Shown here: positions 36,196 to 51,146 of the stretch, in pieces | How positions within the stretch are numbered: position 1 is the stretch's first letter | Layout of the letters: each line of letters starts with the position of its first letter | Source of the DNA: Miscanthus floridulus | Taxonomy: Eukaryota; Streptophyta; Magnoliopsida; Poales; Poaceae | Assembly (NCBI RefSeq): GCF_019320115.1 | Contig: NC_089581.1 | Coordinates: forward strand, 66,234,033 to 66,298,032 | Direction of reading: 5' to 3' | Length of the DNA stretch: 64,000 nt | The notes under the pieces: model-generated | What the model saw: only the letters and a program-made list of their open reading frames with translations | What the model was told of the DNA's origin: nothing | The model's database searches: none | Position numbers and translations under genes: made by a program

Positions 36196-37763
36196 CCAAC
36201 CACATATACCGGCTCCTGTCATCCATGACGAGCAGGAACAGGCGCTTGCCGTTGATGTGTCGCCAGTGTGATCGAACTGCAAAGGTCCACGTGCACAAGC
36301 TCTAGTGAACGAGACGTACGAAACTTGCTCACCATTGGGAACGGTTGCCAATGCTGCTTCCTAGTGAGGCATCTCTCGTACACCTGCTCCATGTGATCGA
36401 TCGCCGGGAGGCCACGCACCATCTCCTTCTTGGACAATAGCTTCAAGCCATGGAAACCGAGATGGTCATACCTTGTGTTCCACCTCCGGGCAGCGGCGTC
36501 AGCGTGCACCACGAGACACACCAGGGTGCTGATGTTGAGGTCGAGGGTGTATAGCCAGTTCGCCGAACACTACACCTTCGCTAGGGGATGTCACCGCTGA
36601 TCCCATATGCGCAGGACACCCTCCTCGATCAGGATCTTATACTAGTCCTTATCCAACTGCCTGAGGCTGATGATGTTAGTTGTTAGCTTGGGGATGAGGT
36701 ACATGCTGGCCACCTTCTGGTGCTCCCCGTTCTTGCAGCTGAACAGGATTGCTCCGTGCCCTTCAATGTCGATGACAGAGCTGTCTCCGAACCTGATGAT
36801 GCCATGCACGCCCGTGTTGAGGTCATAGAAGGTAGACTGCTCCCCGATCATATGGTTCGTCACACCCGTGTCGAGGATCCACCATGTGCACCTATTGCTG
36901 CTCTTCTCCCTAAGCTTGACGAAGAGCTTGTCCTCATGGATGTGCACCTCCTTGCTTGATGCGGTCGACGCAGATGTGACACTAGGGGTCGCTAGCGCAA
37001 TGAGGGTCATTGAAGTCACTAGATTCGCCACCACGTCGGCAAAGACCCAGCGCTTGCTCATGCCTCCCACTCCCCATCTAGACACGAACCAGGTCATTAG
37101 GCTAGGCAAGCTGCACTGGCGAGGGCTGCTAGAGAGCTAGATCGATAGAGATCGATGTGATCCCCATCAGCAGCGGGCCCTTTGTCTTCGCATCCACCGC
37201 ATGGCCCTGCTCATCATGCTTCTTCTTGTGGCACTCACGTGCCCAATGCCTCGCCTTGCCATGGTATTTGCACTCGTCGCTGGTGATCACCTTCTTCTTC
37301 TTACCGCTGTCGCTGGTAGATGACTTGTAGCCACCACCGCCCCCCTCCGCCCTAGGATGAGCCACCACCATGACTGTGCCTCTGGTTGGACGATGGAGGC
37401 CGCCCACCTCTGGATGTGCCCTCACCTAAGAGCTATAGCTAGGACACCACCAGCGCCACCAGCTCCTCCTCCATGAGGTTTAGACACACCATGGAAAAGC
37501 CCACACTACCACCCAGCTCATGGCGCTCCTCCGTGGCCTTGAGCCTCCCAATGAGCTCCTCCACCGACATGTTATCGAGATCTAAGAGAGTTTCATTAGC
37601 CATCATGATTTGTGAGTACCTTGGTGGCGTGGCTTGTAGAAACTTCCACACGATCTCTGGCTCTGTGTAGCCGGCATCAAGGACCTCGAGCTGATTGACC
37701 AGGTTAATGATGCGGACACCAAAATCGTCCACCGACTTCGTGTCCTTGAACCACAGCACGTCG
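36196..37763 (-). pseudogene. Copia gag-pol fragment (gag to start of integrase)
   Basis: Read on the minus strand from 37763. First comes a gag (UBN2-like) C-terminus (FKDTKSVDDFGVRI, MSVEELIGRLKA). Then a zinc knuckle (CKYHGKARHWARECH) near 37225-37270. A protease with WILDTGVTNHM follows near 36860, and then a GAG-pre-integrase domain (RRWNTRYDHLGFHGLKLLSKK) at about 36500-36350. It passes into the integrase near 36280 and is cut at 36196 by the SIRE-like element. The frame changes near 37430 and 37110. Upstream gag is missing at 37763, where Athila-like sequence starts. The remaining integrase, RT and RNase H should lie left of the SIRE-like element, outside the window. Confidence 0.8.
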
Positions 37764-38300
37764 AATTCCCGGTGTTCTCTAAAACTTTATCAAGGATGCT
37801 TCTCCCCAGATTGGTAGAGACATGCAAGAACAAACCTCCTGAAGCTATGTCAAGAGACTATGAGGTTTCCCTATTAAGACCCATATAAAAATATTAAAGA
37901 AGAATGGGGTCTTGATTGGCAAGGTCAGGGCCAGTATTAACAAGAACATTAAATCATTCCCATGACGTGCCAAGAGATTCTTTTTCTTTTTGTGTAAAAG
38001 ATAGAACCTCTGAACGAAGGCTGACTATTCTAGAGATGGGAAAGAAATTCAAGCAAAAGCTAGAGTATAAAGCTTCCCAATCTTCTTGCCTACTTCCTAT
38101 GGTTTGATTATACCAATGTTTAGCTCTTCCCATTAAAGAGAATGGAAAAAACTTCCATCGTACGATTTTATCTAACATGCCAACAATGTGCAAGCATGCG
38201 CAGGTCTGTTCAAACTCACGTAGGTGGAAGTAAGGGTTTTCATCATCTTCGCCCGAAAAGGATTTGTTCTCGGACCATGTTAATTAAACACGGACGCAGC
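37764..38300 (-). pseudogene. Athila/Tat-like Gypsy gag fragment
   Basis: Minus-strand frames show a retrotransposon gag domain. The readable parts are AKHWYNQTIGSRQEDWEALY and FLHVSTNLGRSILDKVLENT, with at least two in-frame stops between them. It ends abruptly at the Copia fragment near 37763, so this is only the 5' part of an element whose LTR is at 38498-39720. Confidence 0.75.
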
Positions 38301-38477
38301 TCATAGCCAGGTGTTAGGATAGGCTTTGAAGATTTTGGTGGCTCTAGGCATACGCTCGTAGGTGCAGTGTATTGATAGATAGGAATGAATTCCATAATGG
38401 AAAGAAAAGAATAAAAGAATAAAAAGATAAAAGATACCAGGTTAAGCTAGGTTCGAAGTTAACTCAGTAACCGTTTC
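38301..38477 (-). other. Leader between Athila-like primer-binding site and gag
   Basis: A/T-rich leader without ORF. Confidence 0.5.
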
Positions 38478-38495
38478 TCCAGCAACGACGCCAGA
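38478..38495 (-). other. Primer-binding site of the Athila-like element
   Basis: Minus-strand TGGCGTCGTTGCTGGAGA resembles the TGGCGCCGTTGCCGGGGA site used by Athila/Tat elements (Asp tRNA type), with a few changes expected from CpG decay. Confidence 0.75.
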
Positions 38496-38497
38496 AA

Positions 38498-39720
38498 TGC
38501 TTATTGGTATATTTAAACGCACACAGATAAATCCGTAAGCGCACGGATACCAATGTAGCACTTCACCGGAAAGTATTCTAGAATATCGAACTCAATAAAA
38601 CATGTGTGAATTTAACTAAGTCTAACTTAACCCAGAGTAGCAACAAGACTTAAGATAAATAGGAGCGTAGAGAGGATCACTAAGATTTTCTAGTTCTAAC
38701 TTCGGTAAGTTATGTCTTCTACTATTCAAATAGGGATATTACTAAGGAGAAACATAGGTAGAGTATGTTTTCCTATAATAATCAGATCCTGCTCAACCTA
38801 CAGACGGGAGATGGTCTACAAAGGACTCAACAAGGCTTTATAGTCACCCATGCGATCTACCACCAATCCAAAAATGTAGGGTACATCCACGAGTAACCAA
38901 GTCTAAGTACCACGTTTACACTATGAATACTACTCTAACCCAAGAGCGACAAGGATTAAAGTACTCAAAAAGAGTCGCAAACCTGATGAACAATACAAAC
39001 AAGATATTTACTTGAATCAGAAGTTGATTACCAGAGAAATCTCAGAAGCAAGCTCAAGTAGAACTTGATTCCGCTAGGTACAAGCCATAGAGAGAGCACC
39101 AATAGGCCGGCACTTCCTCCAAACTCTTTCCTCACTCTCTATCTCACTATTTCTAATTATAAAGACTAGATCCTATCTTGGAGGACTAATCTTCTCTTGA
39201 TTGCTGGCTCTGATCCTGATGATGAGGATAGGAATTGTGGCTTAGGGTTTCTGAATATCAGGATGGCTCTGCTGGAGGAGGTACAGGGGCATATATATAG
39301 AGGACAATGTCAAGTCTGGATCCTCGGATCAAACCGATCTTGAGCAACAATGTAGATTTAATCTTTAAGGCGGTGAAGAACCGACATTCGAAGGAGGGGC
39401 TGACAGGTGGGTCCCATAGGCCGGTCGGCCTGCGGTGGGGCCAGTCGGCCCCACATGTCAGTGGCTCAGTCTGAATTGCGGTGGTTTGCCTTCTGGAGTG
39501 TTCTGGAATCTTCCTAAGTCGGTTTCGTTGTAGATAACCGTGATTTTCTTTGACGAATAGGTCCTCCTTGACGGTTTTCTGATTAAATCCTCCTGCAGTC
39601 ACAGATTCACCAAAACTCGTGGAATTTGTTAATTTAAACCCCTAGACCTATGTTGGTGATCCATTTTAATCATTTATGCAGGGTATATTGACGGTTTATG
39701 ATTGACATTAACTACCGTCA
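38498..39720 (-). repeat. 5' LTR of the Athila-like element
   Basis: 1,223 bp. On the minus strand it starts TGACGGTAGTTAATG and ends ACCAATAAGCA before the primer-binding site. A TATATATA box reads on the minus strand at about 39291-39299. Confidence 0.75.
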
Positions 39721-40324
39721 ACACCGGATCTCGGTGGAACATGAACTGGAACACACGCGAACTCAGTGGACAAAACACAAGAAAATTGATGCCGCAACAG
39801 CTTGGTGTTTTCTGACTCTATTCATCAAATTTATACAAAACAAAGTGGCTTGTAGCCACAGAAACCCAGCGCCATGCACGTCACTCCTCCCTACAAGGTC
39901 GTGCCATCCCACGACCGAACGAGTGGTTTGCCCAGCTTCTACTATGACTCAACGAGAAAGAAGGAGAAGACATCTACGTGACTTGCTGCATCGTGATCAA
40001 AGCACGATTCTAGCGTTACAAGATGCACCCACAACGGGTTCTGATTTATTGGCCAAGAATAGGAAAGCTAGCTAACTGAAACTCTGAACCTAGACCGAAA
40101 CAGACTGAATTTACCAACAAAGGCTACCGATCATAGCATTCTATATGAGAGTTCAGCCCTCCTTAAAGAGTTCATACCTTCTTTCGTAGTGCATCCATGG
40201 TGACAAATCTTGGGGGCTAGGGGGCTCCAAGGGATCGGTGGTGCGCCCTGCCACTAGATGCGCCCCTGCAAGTACTCCTACAATGTTAAACAAGGTGTTT
40301 ATTGTCTTGTCTGCCTGTTTTTAG
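39721..40324. other. Unassigned sequence
   Basis: About 600 bp with no supported gene or terminal structure. A small plus-strand ORF at 39698-40075 straddles the LTR end and is not considered real. Confidence 0.4.
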
Positions 40325-40805
40325 GTTTAAGGATCTGGCTAGGAGTTATGGTGGCATAATTCTTTTGCCTTTAGGACTTGGTTTTCCATTTATAATTCAT
40401 AACATCAAGCAATGGAAAGTGAAGAAGATGAAACAAAATTTTTCAAACGAAATCATGAGATAATATTGCAGAAGCTACAGATTTTGATGTCATGGAAGAC
40501 AGATTTATGTGAAAGTATGCTTATCACCTTAAACGAGATAGAGAAGGCTACAACCAATTTTGATTTGGCTCGAGTGGTTGGTCGAGGAGGTAATGGGGCT
40601 GTATTCAAAGAGATTAGGCCCAGAAGTTGTGGCAATAAAAAATTTGAAGAAACTAGAGAAGTCCAAGAGGTATCTACCCTAGCAGTGATGTGTACTGATA
40701 TGACTGTAGAAAATCGTCCTACAATGAGGAGGGAAGTGAAGATGACACTTGAAAATATAATATCTAAGGAGCATGCTCTACATAATGCAATAGCAAGAAG
40801 AACGG
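40325..40805 (+). pseudogene. Wall-associated kinase (WAK) fragment, kinase core deleted
   Basis: A transmembrane-like segment (GLGFPFIIHNIKQW) is followed by a basic juxtamembrane region and the start of a kinase domain (LNEIEKATTNFDLARVVGRG). The glycine loop is imperfect. A frame change occurs near 40440 in an A/T run. After about 40680 the sequence jumps to the C-terminal end of the kinase (LAVMCTDMTVENRPTMRREV), so the catalytic core is missing, including the HRD and DFG motifs. WAKs are plasma-membrane receptor kinases that sense cell-wall pectin. This copy cannot be a kinase. It is interrupted on the right by a MITE. Confidence 0.7.
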
Positions 40806-40810
40806 AGCAA

Positions 40811-40964
40811 GAGCCTGTTCGGCTGGAGCGGCTGGCTGGCTGGCTGGTGCATGCGGGCATTATTCACATGAACAGTGTCTTCCAGCAAAAACAGTATTTT
40901 TCTCTCACACCAAACCAGCCAACAGTAATAATCCACGAACCAGCAGATCCAGCCGAACAGGCTC
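40811..40964. mobile_element. MITE with 15-bp perfect inverted ends
   Basis: Starts GAGCCTGTTCGGCTG and ends CAGCCGAACAGGCTC, an exact inverted repeat, 154 bp in total. A CAA/CAAG direct repeat flanks the core, so the superfamily is uncertain. Confidence 0.75.
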
Positions 40965-42760
40965 AAGTTACCATGAAAGGAGTGGTGGAGCCAAGGGGGC
41001 CGACAGGGGCCATGACCCTCAAGATATGACAACATTTTTTTATTAATATAATCTTATAATTTTTATATTATATTAGATATATGCCCGTGCATTGCATTGG
41101 GGTCATAATTTTTTGAATTGAACATCACTAATCAGACACATACACATGAGCTCCAAGGACTTTGTATTGGACGCGGACACGTGTATCCAGTCTTTGTATC
41201 GTAACTGTGTAGGACGCGGACATGTAAGCTAGTACGATTCGTATCGGACGTGGATGTGCCCGCGCGTTGCAATGGTAAAAAATAATACCACTAAGTGTGA
41301 ATAACTCGGTCACATACCTGCGCTGGTGCGTTAGCGTGCTCGTTCTATCCATGCACCACTCGAACAATGTTTTTCCATTAAAAAATCTTAACACAAGAGA
41401 TTATATGTAAACACATGCCTGGCTTGGTAAGAATTTTAACACAATACGCACGGTGGCCAGTAGGATAGCGGGGTACAAGGCGTGGAGGCCTGGCAGCGGC
41501 ACGGGTGCGGGACTTCGTCGGACTTCTGACGCGGTTTGACTTGACTTCTGACGCAGGACATGGCTGGTAGATCGGGTGTTATACGGATATGCATGATTTT
41601 GTATCACCGGATACCTGATTACTTTAGAGTCTTTTTAGGTGTATAGATATAGATATAGAATATAACACAACTATTGTTATATAATACCTATTAGAGCCTG
41701 TTTGGAAGCCCAATTTTCGACTCAAAACAATTGTAAATTACAAGCCCTAAAAATTTTACAACCCATATCTAAAAACGCTGTTTGGATGGACATTGAGGCC
41801 ACTAAATTTACTCTCGGATTGAGTCAAAACTGGTGAAAAAATAATCGAGTACCAAGGCCCGGAAAATAAAACGGCAAGTATCGGGCAAGTCCTCCGCTCG
41901 GTCGAGTCTGGTCATCGCCGAACCCAACCTGTTGACGACGATCGGGAGAGGGAATCCGTGGAGACGGTGAGCGAATCCACCGTGCTGGCGAGCTGATCCG
42001 CGGCCGTGGTGACCACATCCATGGCGACAGCACCCAGGAAGGCCGACTGTTGTGCCGAGTGCTGACGGGGAGCAGTAGCCGCAGCGGCTGATGCGGGTGA
42101 TGTCGAATTGGGAGTGGGAGTCGGTGCGGTGGTTGCCGCAGCGGAGACGCTCCAGGCCGAGAGACAGGCGCACTGCGGAGGCTGCGTGAGACCTGGAGGT
42201 AGGCTGCCCTACTAATCGCGCTAGCATGGACCCGTCTCCTGCAGGTCGTCGGCAATGGCGTGTGGGCGGGCAGCGGCAGAACCTGCAGCTTCTCGTGCCT
42301 GACGAGTTGAGCGCCTGCCAGTTTGTTACCGAGTACAAAACTTCAAATCACCGTTCTTGCCCACCCGATGATCTTGTGCAGAAATGGATAGCAGTGGGCA
42401 AACCAACTATTCCCTTGCGCTGCTATAATTCATGAGATATAAGCGTCGATTAATTCATATCCAGCAGCTAGCTAGTACTCCGCTTACGTACTAACAGATA
42501 GATCTCACGTCACCATCAAAGAAGAAAGCTTCGTGATACAACACACAACAATCATTAATAAAATGTCATGGCCCAGAAAATGCATGGAGAATATTGGCAT
42601 GAAAAATAATCAAAAGCCGAGAGGGCATTATCTCAGCGACGTCCAAATGTACAGAAAATAAATATCATTGCATGACATCCGTGTCTAAAGTATGATCAGT
42701 TTTAAACAGACGACTGACGAGACTGATATCGAACAACCCAGAACCAACCCAACAGTACAC
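40965..42760. other. Intergenic region 3' of CDC48
   Basis: AT-rich, then GC-richer from about 41880 to 42330. Phrases such as 'gcccgtgcattgcattg' near 41080 and 'gagcctgtttgg' at 41694 look like remnants of small repeats, without complete ends. No ORF here is recognisable. The part nearest 42760 should hold the CDC48 3' UTR. Confidence 0.4.
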
Positions 42761-47602
<4,842 letters not shown>

Positions 47603-48163
47603 GTTTGCGGAGGCTACGACGGCGGCGGAGGTAGGTTTCGGGTGGTTGGCCGGGGGTGGCGTTAATTGCAGCAGCACCGGCGAGGATGCGAGATGCGGAG
47701 GACTCGAGGAGGGGGACTAGCTTTCCTTCCTGAGGTATATGCTTCTTTCTTGCAGCGGGGGTTTGGGATTCTGTTGGCCGCGTCACCGGGTACGTCACTG
47801 ACTCGCGGGACCTGGGACGGTGCACGGCCCACATGGCAGCGAACGTTCTGGAGCCTTCTGGAGGAGTGCATAGGACTTAAAGCGGAGCCGTCGTGTATGG
47901 GCCGTCCCGAGGTGTGGGGACCACGTGGAAGTGACGCAGATGGGGGCGGGTGGGGACCATGCTCGTCGCGTGCGGGGTTGGAGAAGCGGAAGGACAGGAA
48001 GGAAGTTTGGTTTGGTATCGTTTCATTCTTGTATATATGAAAAAAAAAATCCGACGACAGTGGAGTAGGAAATGAAAATTGGAATAAAAAATTCTCTCCA
48101 CCAGTAAAGGGCGGGCGTCCTCGCGCGCGAGGATAAAGGAATAATAAGTGTATGATGCATACG
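47603..48163 (-). promoter_or_regulatory. CDC48 upstream region
   Basis: About 560 bp between the start codon and a MITE, with a GC-rich 5' UTR-like part. A minus-strand ATATATAC at about 48032-48039 is the only TATA-like candidate, roughly 430 bp above the ATG. Transcription start is not determinable from sequence. Confidence 0.4.
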
Positions 48164-48426
48164 GATGAAAACGGATCGGGATGGATATCACCGATATTAC
48201 ATTTGTTTTTATATTTCTGTTCAGATTCGGATTTGAATACGGATAGTGTCAACTATGTCGGATAGAATACGATTGGATATCGACATCATAAATATGCGAT
48301 TTGAGTATTCGAATATGGATACGATATCGAATGTTGGATATCCGGACTCAGATACGGACAGATCTCAACCCCTTTAAATGGATTCGGTTTCGAATATGAT
48401 CGAAAAATATCCATACCATTTTCATC
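48164..48426. mobile_element. MITE-like element upstream of CDC48
   Basis: The ends are inverted: GATGAAAACGG..ATGGATAT on the left against ATATCCATACCATTTTCATC on the right. The interior has repeated 'ggatat' and 'gaatac' phrases, known from a common grass repeat. Target duplication not clear. Confidence 0.6.
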
Positions 48427-48608
48427 ATGCACATATCGTAGGCACGGTCATTTACGTAGCTAAGGTACCTTCACTGATATAGTGATATATATTTACAGAA
48501 TGGTTAAAGTACAAAGGTGCAGGCATATGGCAGTGGCATTGGTAGTTTATGGTCTACCTTAGGAGGTGGCTGCGATTTACAAAGTGCAGGGATGATTTTG
48601 AGCCCTTA

Positions 48609-49695
48609 GACTGACTCCAACAAAGGAACCCAAATACGATACTCATTTCGCTGTTATAGGTCGTCCACAGTAAAAAAAGGTCGCGACCTACATCTCTCCG
48701 CTCCAACAGACAGACACCCAAATCCACGCGGCCGACCCAAATCCACGCGGCCGCGCCCAGGAGCGCCGCCCCGAGCACCCCGTCCAACCCCGCGGCCGCG
48801 CGGGCCGTCCCCGACGCCGGCAGATCTCGCGCCCAGGAGCGCGGCGCGGGGACGGGGCCTCCTCCCCCGGCCGAGCTCGCGCCCGCGCCCGGATCCGGCC
48901 CCCCCTCCCTCTCCTTCTTCCCCGACGGAGCTCGCGCCCGACGGAGCTCGCCCCGGCGGAGCTCTCGTCCGGCGGAGCTCGCGTCCGGCGGAGCTCGCGC
49001 CTGGCGGAGCTCGCCCCCGCGGCCCGGCCGAGCTCGCGCCCGCGCGCGGCGGAGCTCGCGCCCGCGGCTCGGCGGAGCTCGCGTCCGCGCCCGGATCCGG
49101 CCCCCCTCCCTCTCCTTCTTCCCCGACGGAGCTCGCGTCCGACGGAGCTCGCCCCCGGCGGAGCTCGCGTCCGCGCCCCGGCCGAGCTCGCGTCCGCGCC
49201 CGGATCCGGCCCCCCTCCCTCTCCTTCTTCTTCCCCGACGAATCTCGCGCCCGACGGAGCTCGCCCCCGGCGGAGCTCGCGTCCGGCGGAGCTCGCGTCC
49301 GGCGGAGCTCGCGCCTGGCGGAGCTCGCCCCCGTGGCCCGGCCGAGCTCGCGCCCGCGCGCGGCGGAGCTCGCGTCCGCGCCCGGATCCGGCCCCCCTCC
49401 CTCTCCTTCTTCCCCGATGGAGCTCGCGTCCGCGCCCGCGGCTCGGCGGAACTCGCGCCCGGCGGATCTCCCTCTCCTTCTTCTTCCCCAACGGTGCGGG
49501 AGCGGGCCACCTCGGACGCGAGCGAGCGCGGACGATTTGCGTAGCGAGGAGAGAGGCGATGCATTTTTGCGTATCGATTGCTTCGGTAGGCAAAATGGGT
49601 GACGGGTTTGGGTCGGCTGTTGGACGGTGTTTTCGGATAGGCAAAGCACTGTTGGGGACGCATTTTGGGTTTGCCTCTCGGTGTTGGAGATAGTC
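48609..49695. mobile_element. PIF/Harbinger-like non-autonomous element with GC-rich array
   Basis: Starts GACTGACTCCAAC and ends GTTGGAGATAGTC, inverted with two mismatches, flanked by TTA at 48606-48608 and 49696-49698. A TTA duplication is the Harbinger/Tourist signature. There is no transposase. The centre (about 48840-49490) is a very GC-rich array of repeated GGAGCTCGCG-like units. Confidence 0.75.
48840..49490. repeat. GC-rich tandem array with GAGCTC units
   Basis: Irregular copies of about 15-20 bp around GGCGGAGCTCGCGTCC, organised in larger blocks. Each block contains CGGATCCGGCCCCCCTCC followed by a CTCCTTCTTC run (seen near 48892, 49100, 49200 and 49385). It has no stops on the minus strand in three frames, which makes long artefactual ORFs. 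Confidence 0.85.
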
Positions 49696-49698
49696 TTA

Positions 49699-51146
49699 AC
49701 AGAGCCTTAAAAATCACCACTGTGAACCCATATTGAAGTCCCATATAATTGTCGTAAGTGGTTTTGTAGATGCACCTGTAAAAGGAAATGTATGGTTCCT
49801 ATCAGTTACGCTATACGGAAAACCTCAAACTAGACAAATTTCTTTGTAAGTGTTAATGTAAATTCGGAAGCAAAAATTAAAGCTCATCAGTGGACTCCAA
49901 TTTTTTTTATCTCATTGACATGTTTTTTCCGTAAAGTCTTATAGTCTACATTTCTTGATGTGTGATTAAGCCCATGCAACTACCATGTAATCTTTTTTTA
50001 AGACCACACCCTGGCACTACATGTAATCTGATAGCACGAAACGAAAAAGACATCTTTTTCGTCCTTCCAGTAAGGTAGGAGACATGCCCCTACGTAGTAC
50101 TGTGGATTAACCTAAAAAGCCACAACATCTGCAGCTTTAATCTATGGTCAGTAGCATGAAAATGGCACTTGATCGGTGAAGCTAGCAAAGTGCTAAAAAA
50201 TTCCACTCAGTTCCCATCTCCCATAGCTTGCATACAAATGTTTCATATTTCCAGTAGTAACTGTGTTTGATTGCTTTAGTCATTAAAATGTAAGACACGA
50301 CAAAAGCTAAATTCAGTAAATATCCTATTCCACATCAAGTGTGCTGCATACTGGAGCTAAACTGGTATAGAACATTGACATTCCAAGTACTAACTCAAAT
50401 CCCTAGATTTCAATCGGAGCAAAAACCAGCTCTAGAAATCAATGGCAGTTTATCAATTTGTCAAGAATTGGCTGCCCAATCCTGACAGATGGCGTCAACT
50501 TGTCACCCAAGCAGCGAAGCTTCATTTAGCAGGCACATATACTGACAACGAAGCAAGCAGAGCAATGGCAGAAGGAATTGAAAGGGTGGGTGTAGGTCGT
50601 ACCTGTTCGATGGTGAGGCACATATACTTTCAATTCTGAACCCTTTCAAACACCAAGCAAAATAAAAATCAGAAGGAAAAGGAAGACAGAACTATAGCTA
50701 AGTATCATGGAGCTCCAAATTCCAGCTACCCTTGCAAAAACAGGCATCATAGTTTTTGTTTGCAAGGGAAAAAAAAACTCTAGGAATAATGAGCAGTATA
50801 TTTCCATAATAGACCCGCAACAGAAAGTAGAATGGATGAAATGATATCAATAAAAATAACACCCATATTCAGTTGATAGACACAAAGGCTAACTTTTTTT
50901 TGCAATATAAATACTTGGAATGGCTAGCAAAGCACAACTAAACTGTAGACAACAAATTATAAAAAATAATCATCAATTGAGATATAACTGGCCATGAGAA
51001 ACTCTTACATTTAGTATCATTCTCAAATATGCACTGCCTACGGCTTGAAGATAAGCTCTTACATTTAGTATAATTCACAAATATGTATTGCCCATGGCCT
51101 CAAGATATAGCAACCAGAGAATACCACATCATTCAATCATGCTTCA
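49699..51146. other. Unassigned intergenic region
   Basis: 1.45 kb, AT-rich, without a recognisable gene or element ends. A 65-codon ORF at 50442-50639 has no recognisable domain. Confidence 0.4.

Noticed and set aside
41808..42338. Overlapping minus-strand ORFs of 143 and 176 codons
   Set aside because: GC-rich intergenic sequence, Arg/Ser-rich in both frames, no recognisable similarity.
47662..48252. Minus-strand ORF of 196 codons upstream of CDC48
   Set aside because: Lies in the promoter and 5' UTR, no domain, runs into a MITE.
48554..49744. Three overlapping minus-strand ORFs of 318-396 codons
   Set aside because: They are open only because the GC-rich repeat array lacks stops; translations are low-complexity Arg/Ser/Gly repeats in every frame.
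50442..50639. 65-codon plus-strand ORF
   Set aside because: Short, no recognised domain, no splice or promoter context; could be a decayed exon but cannot be supported.
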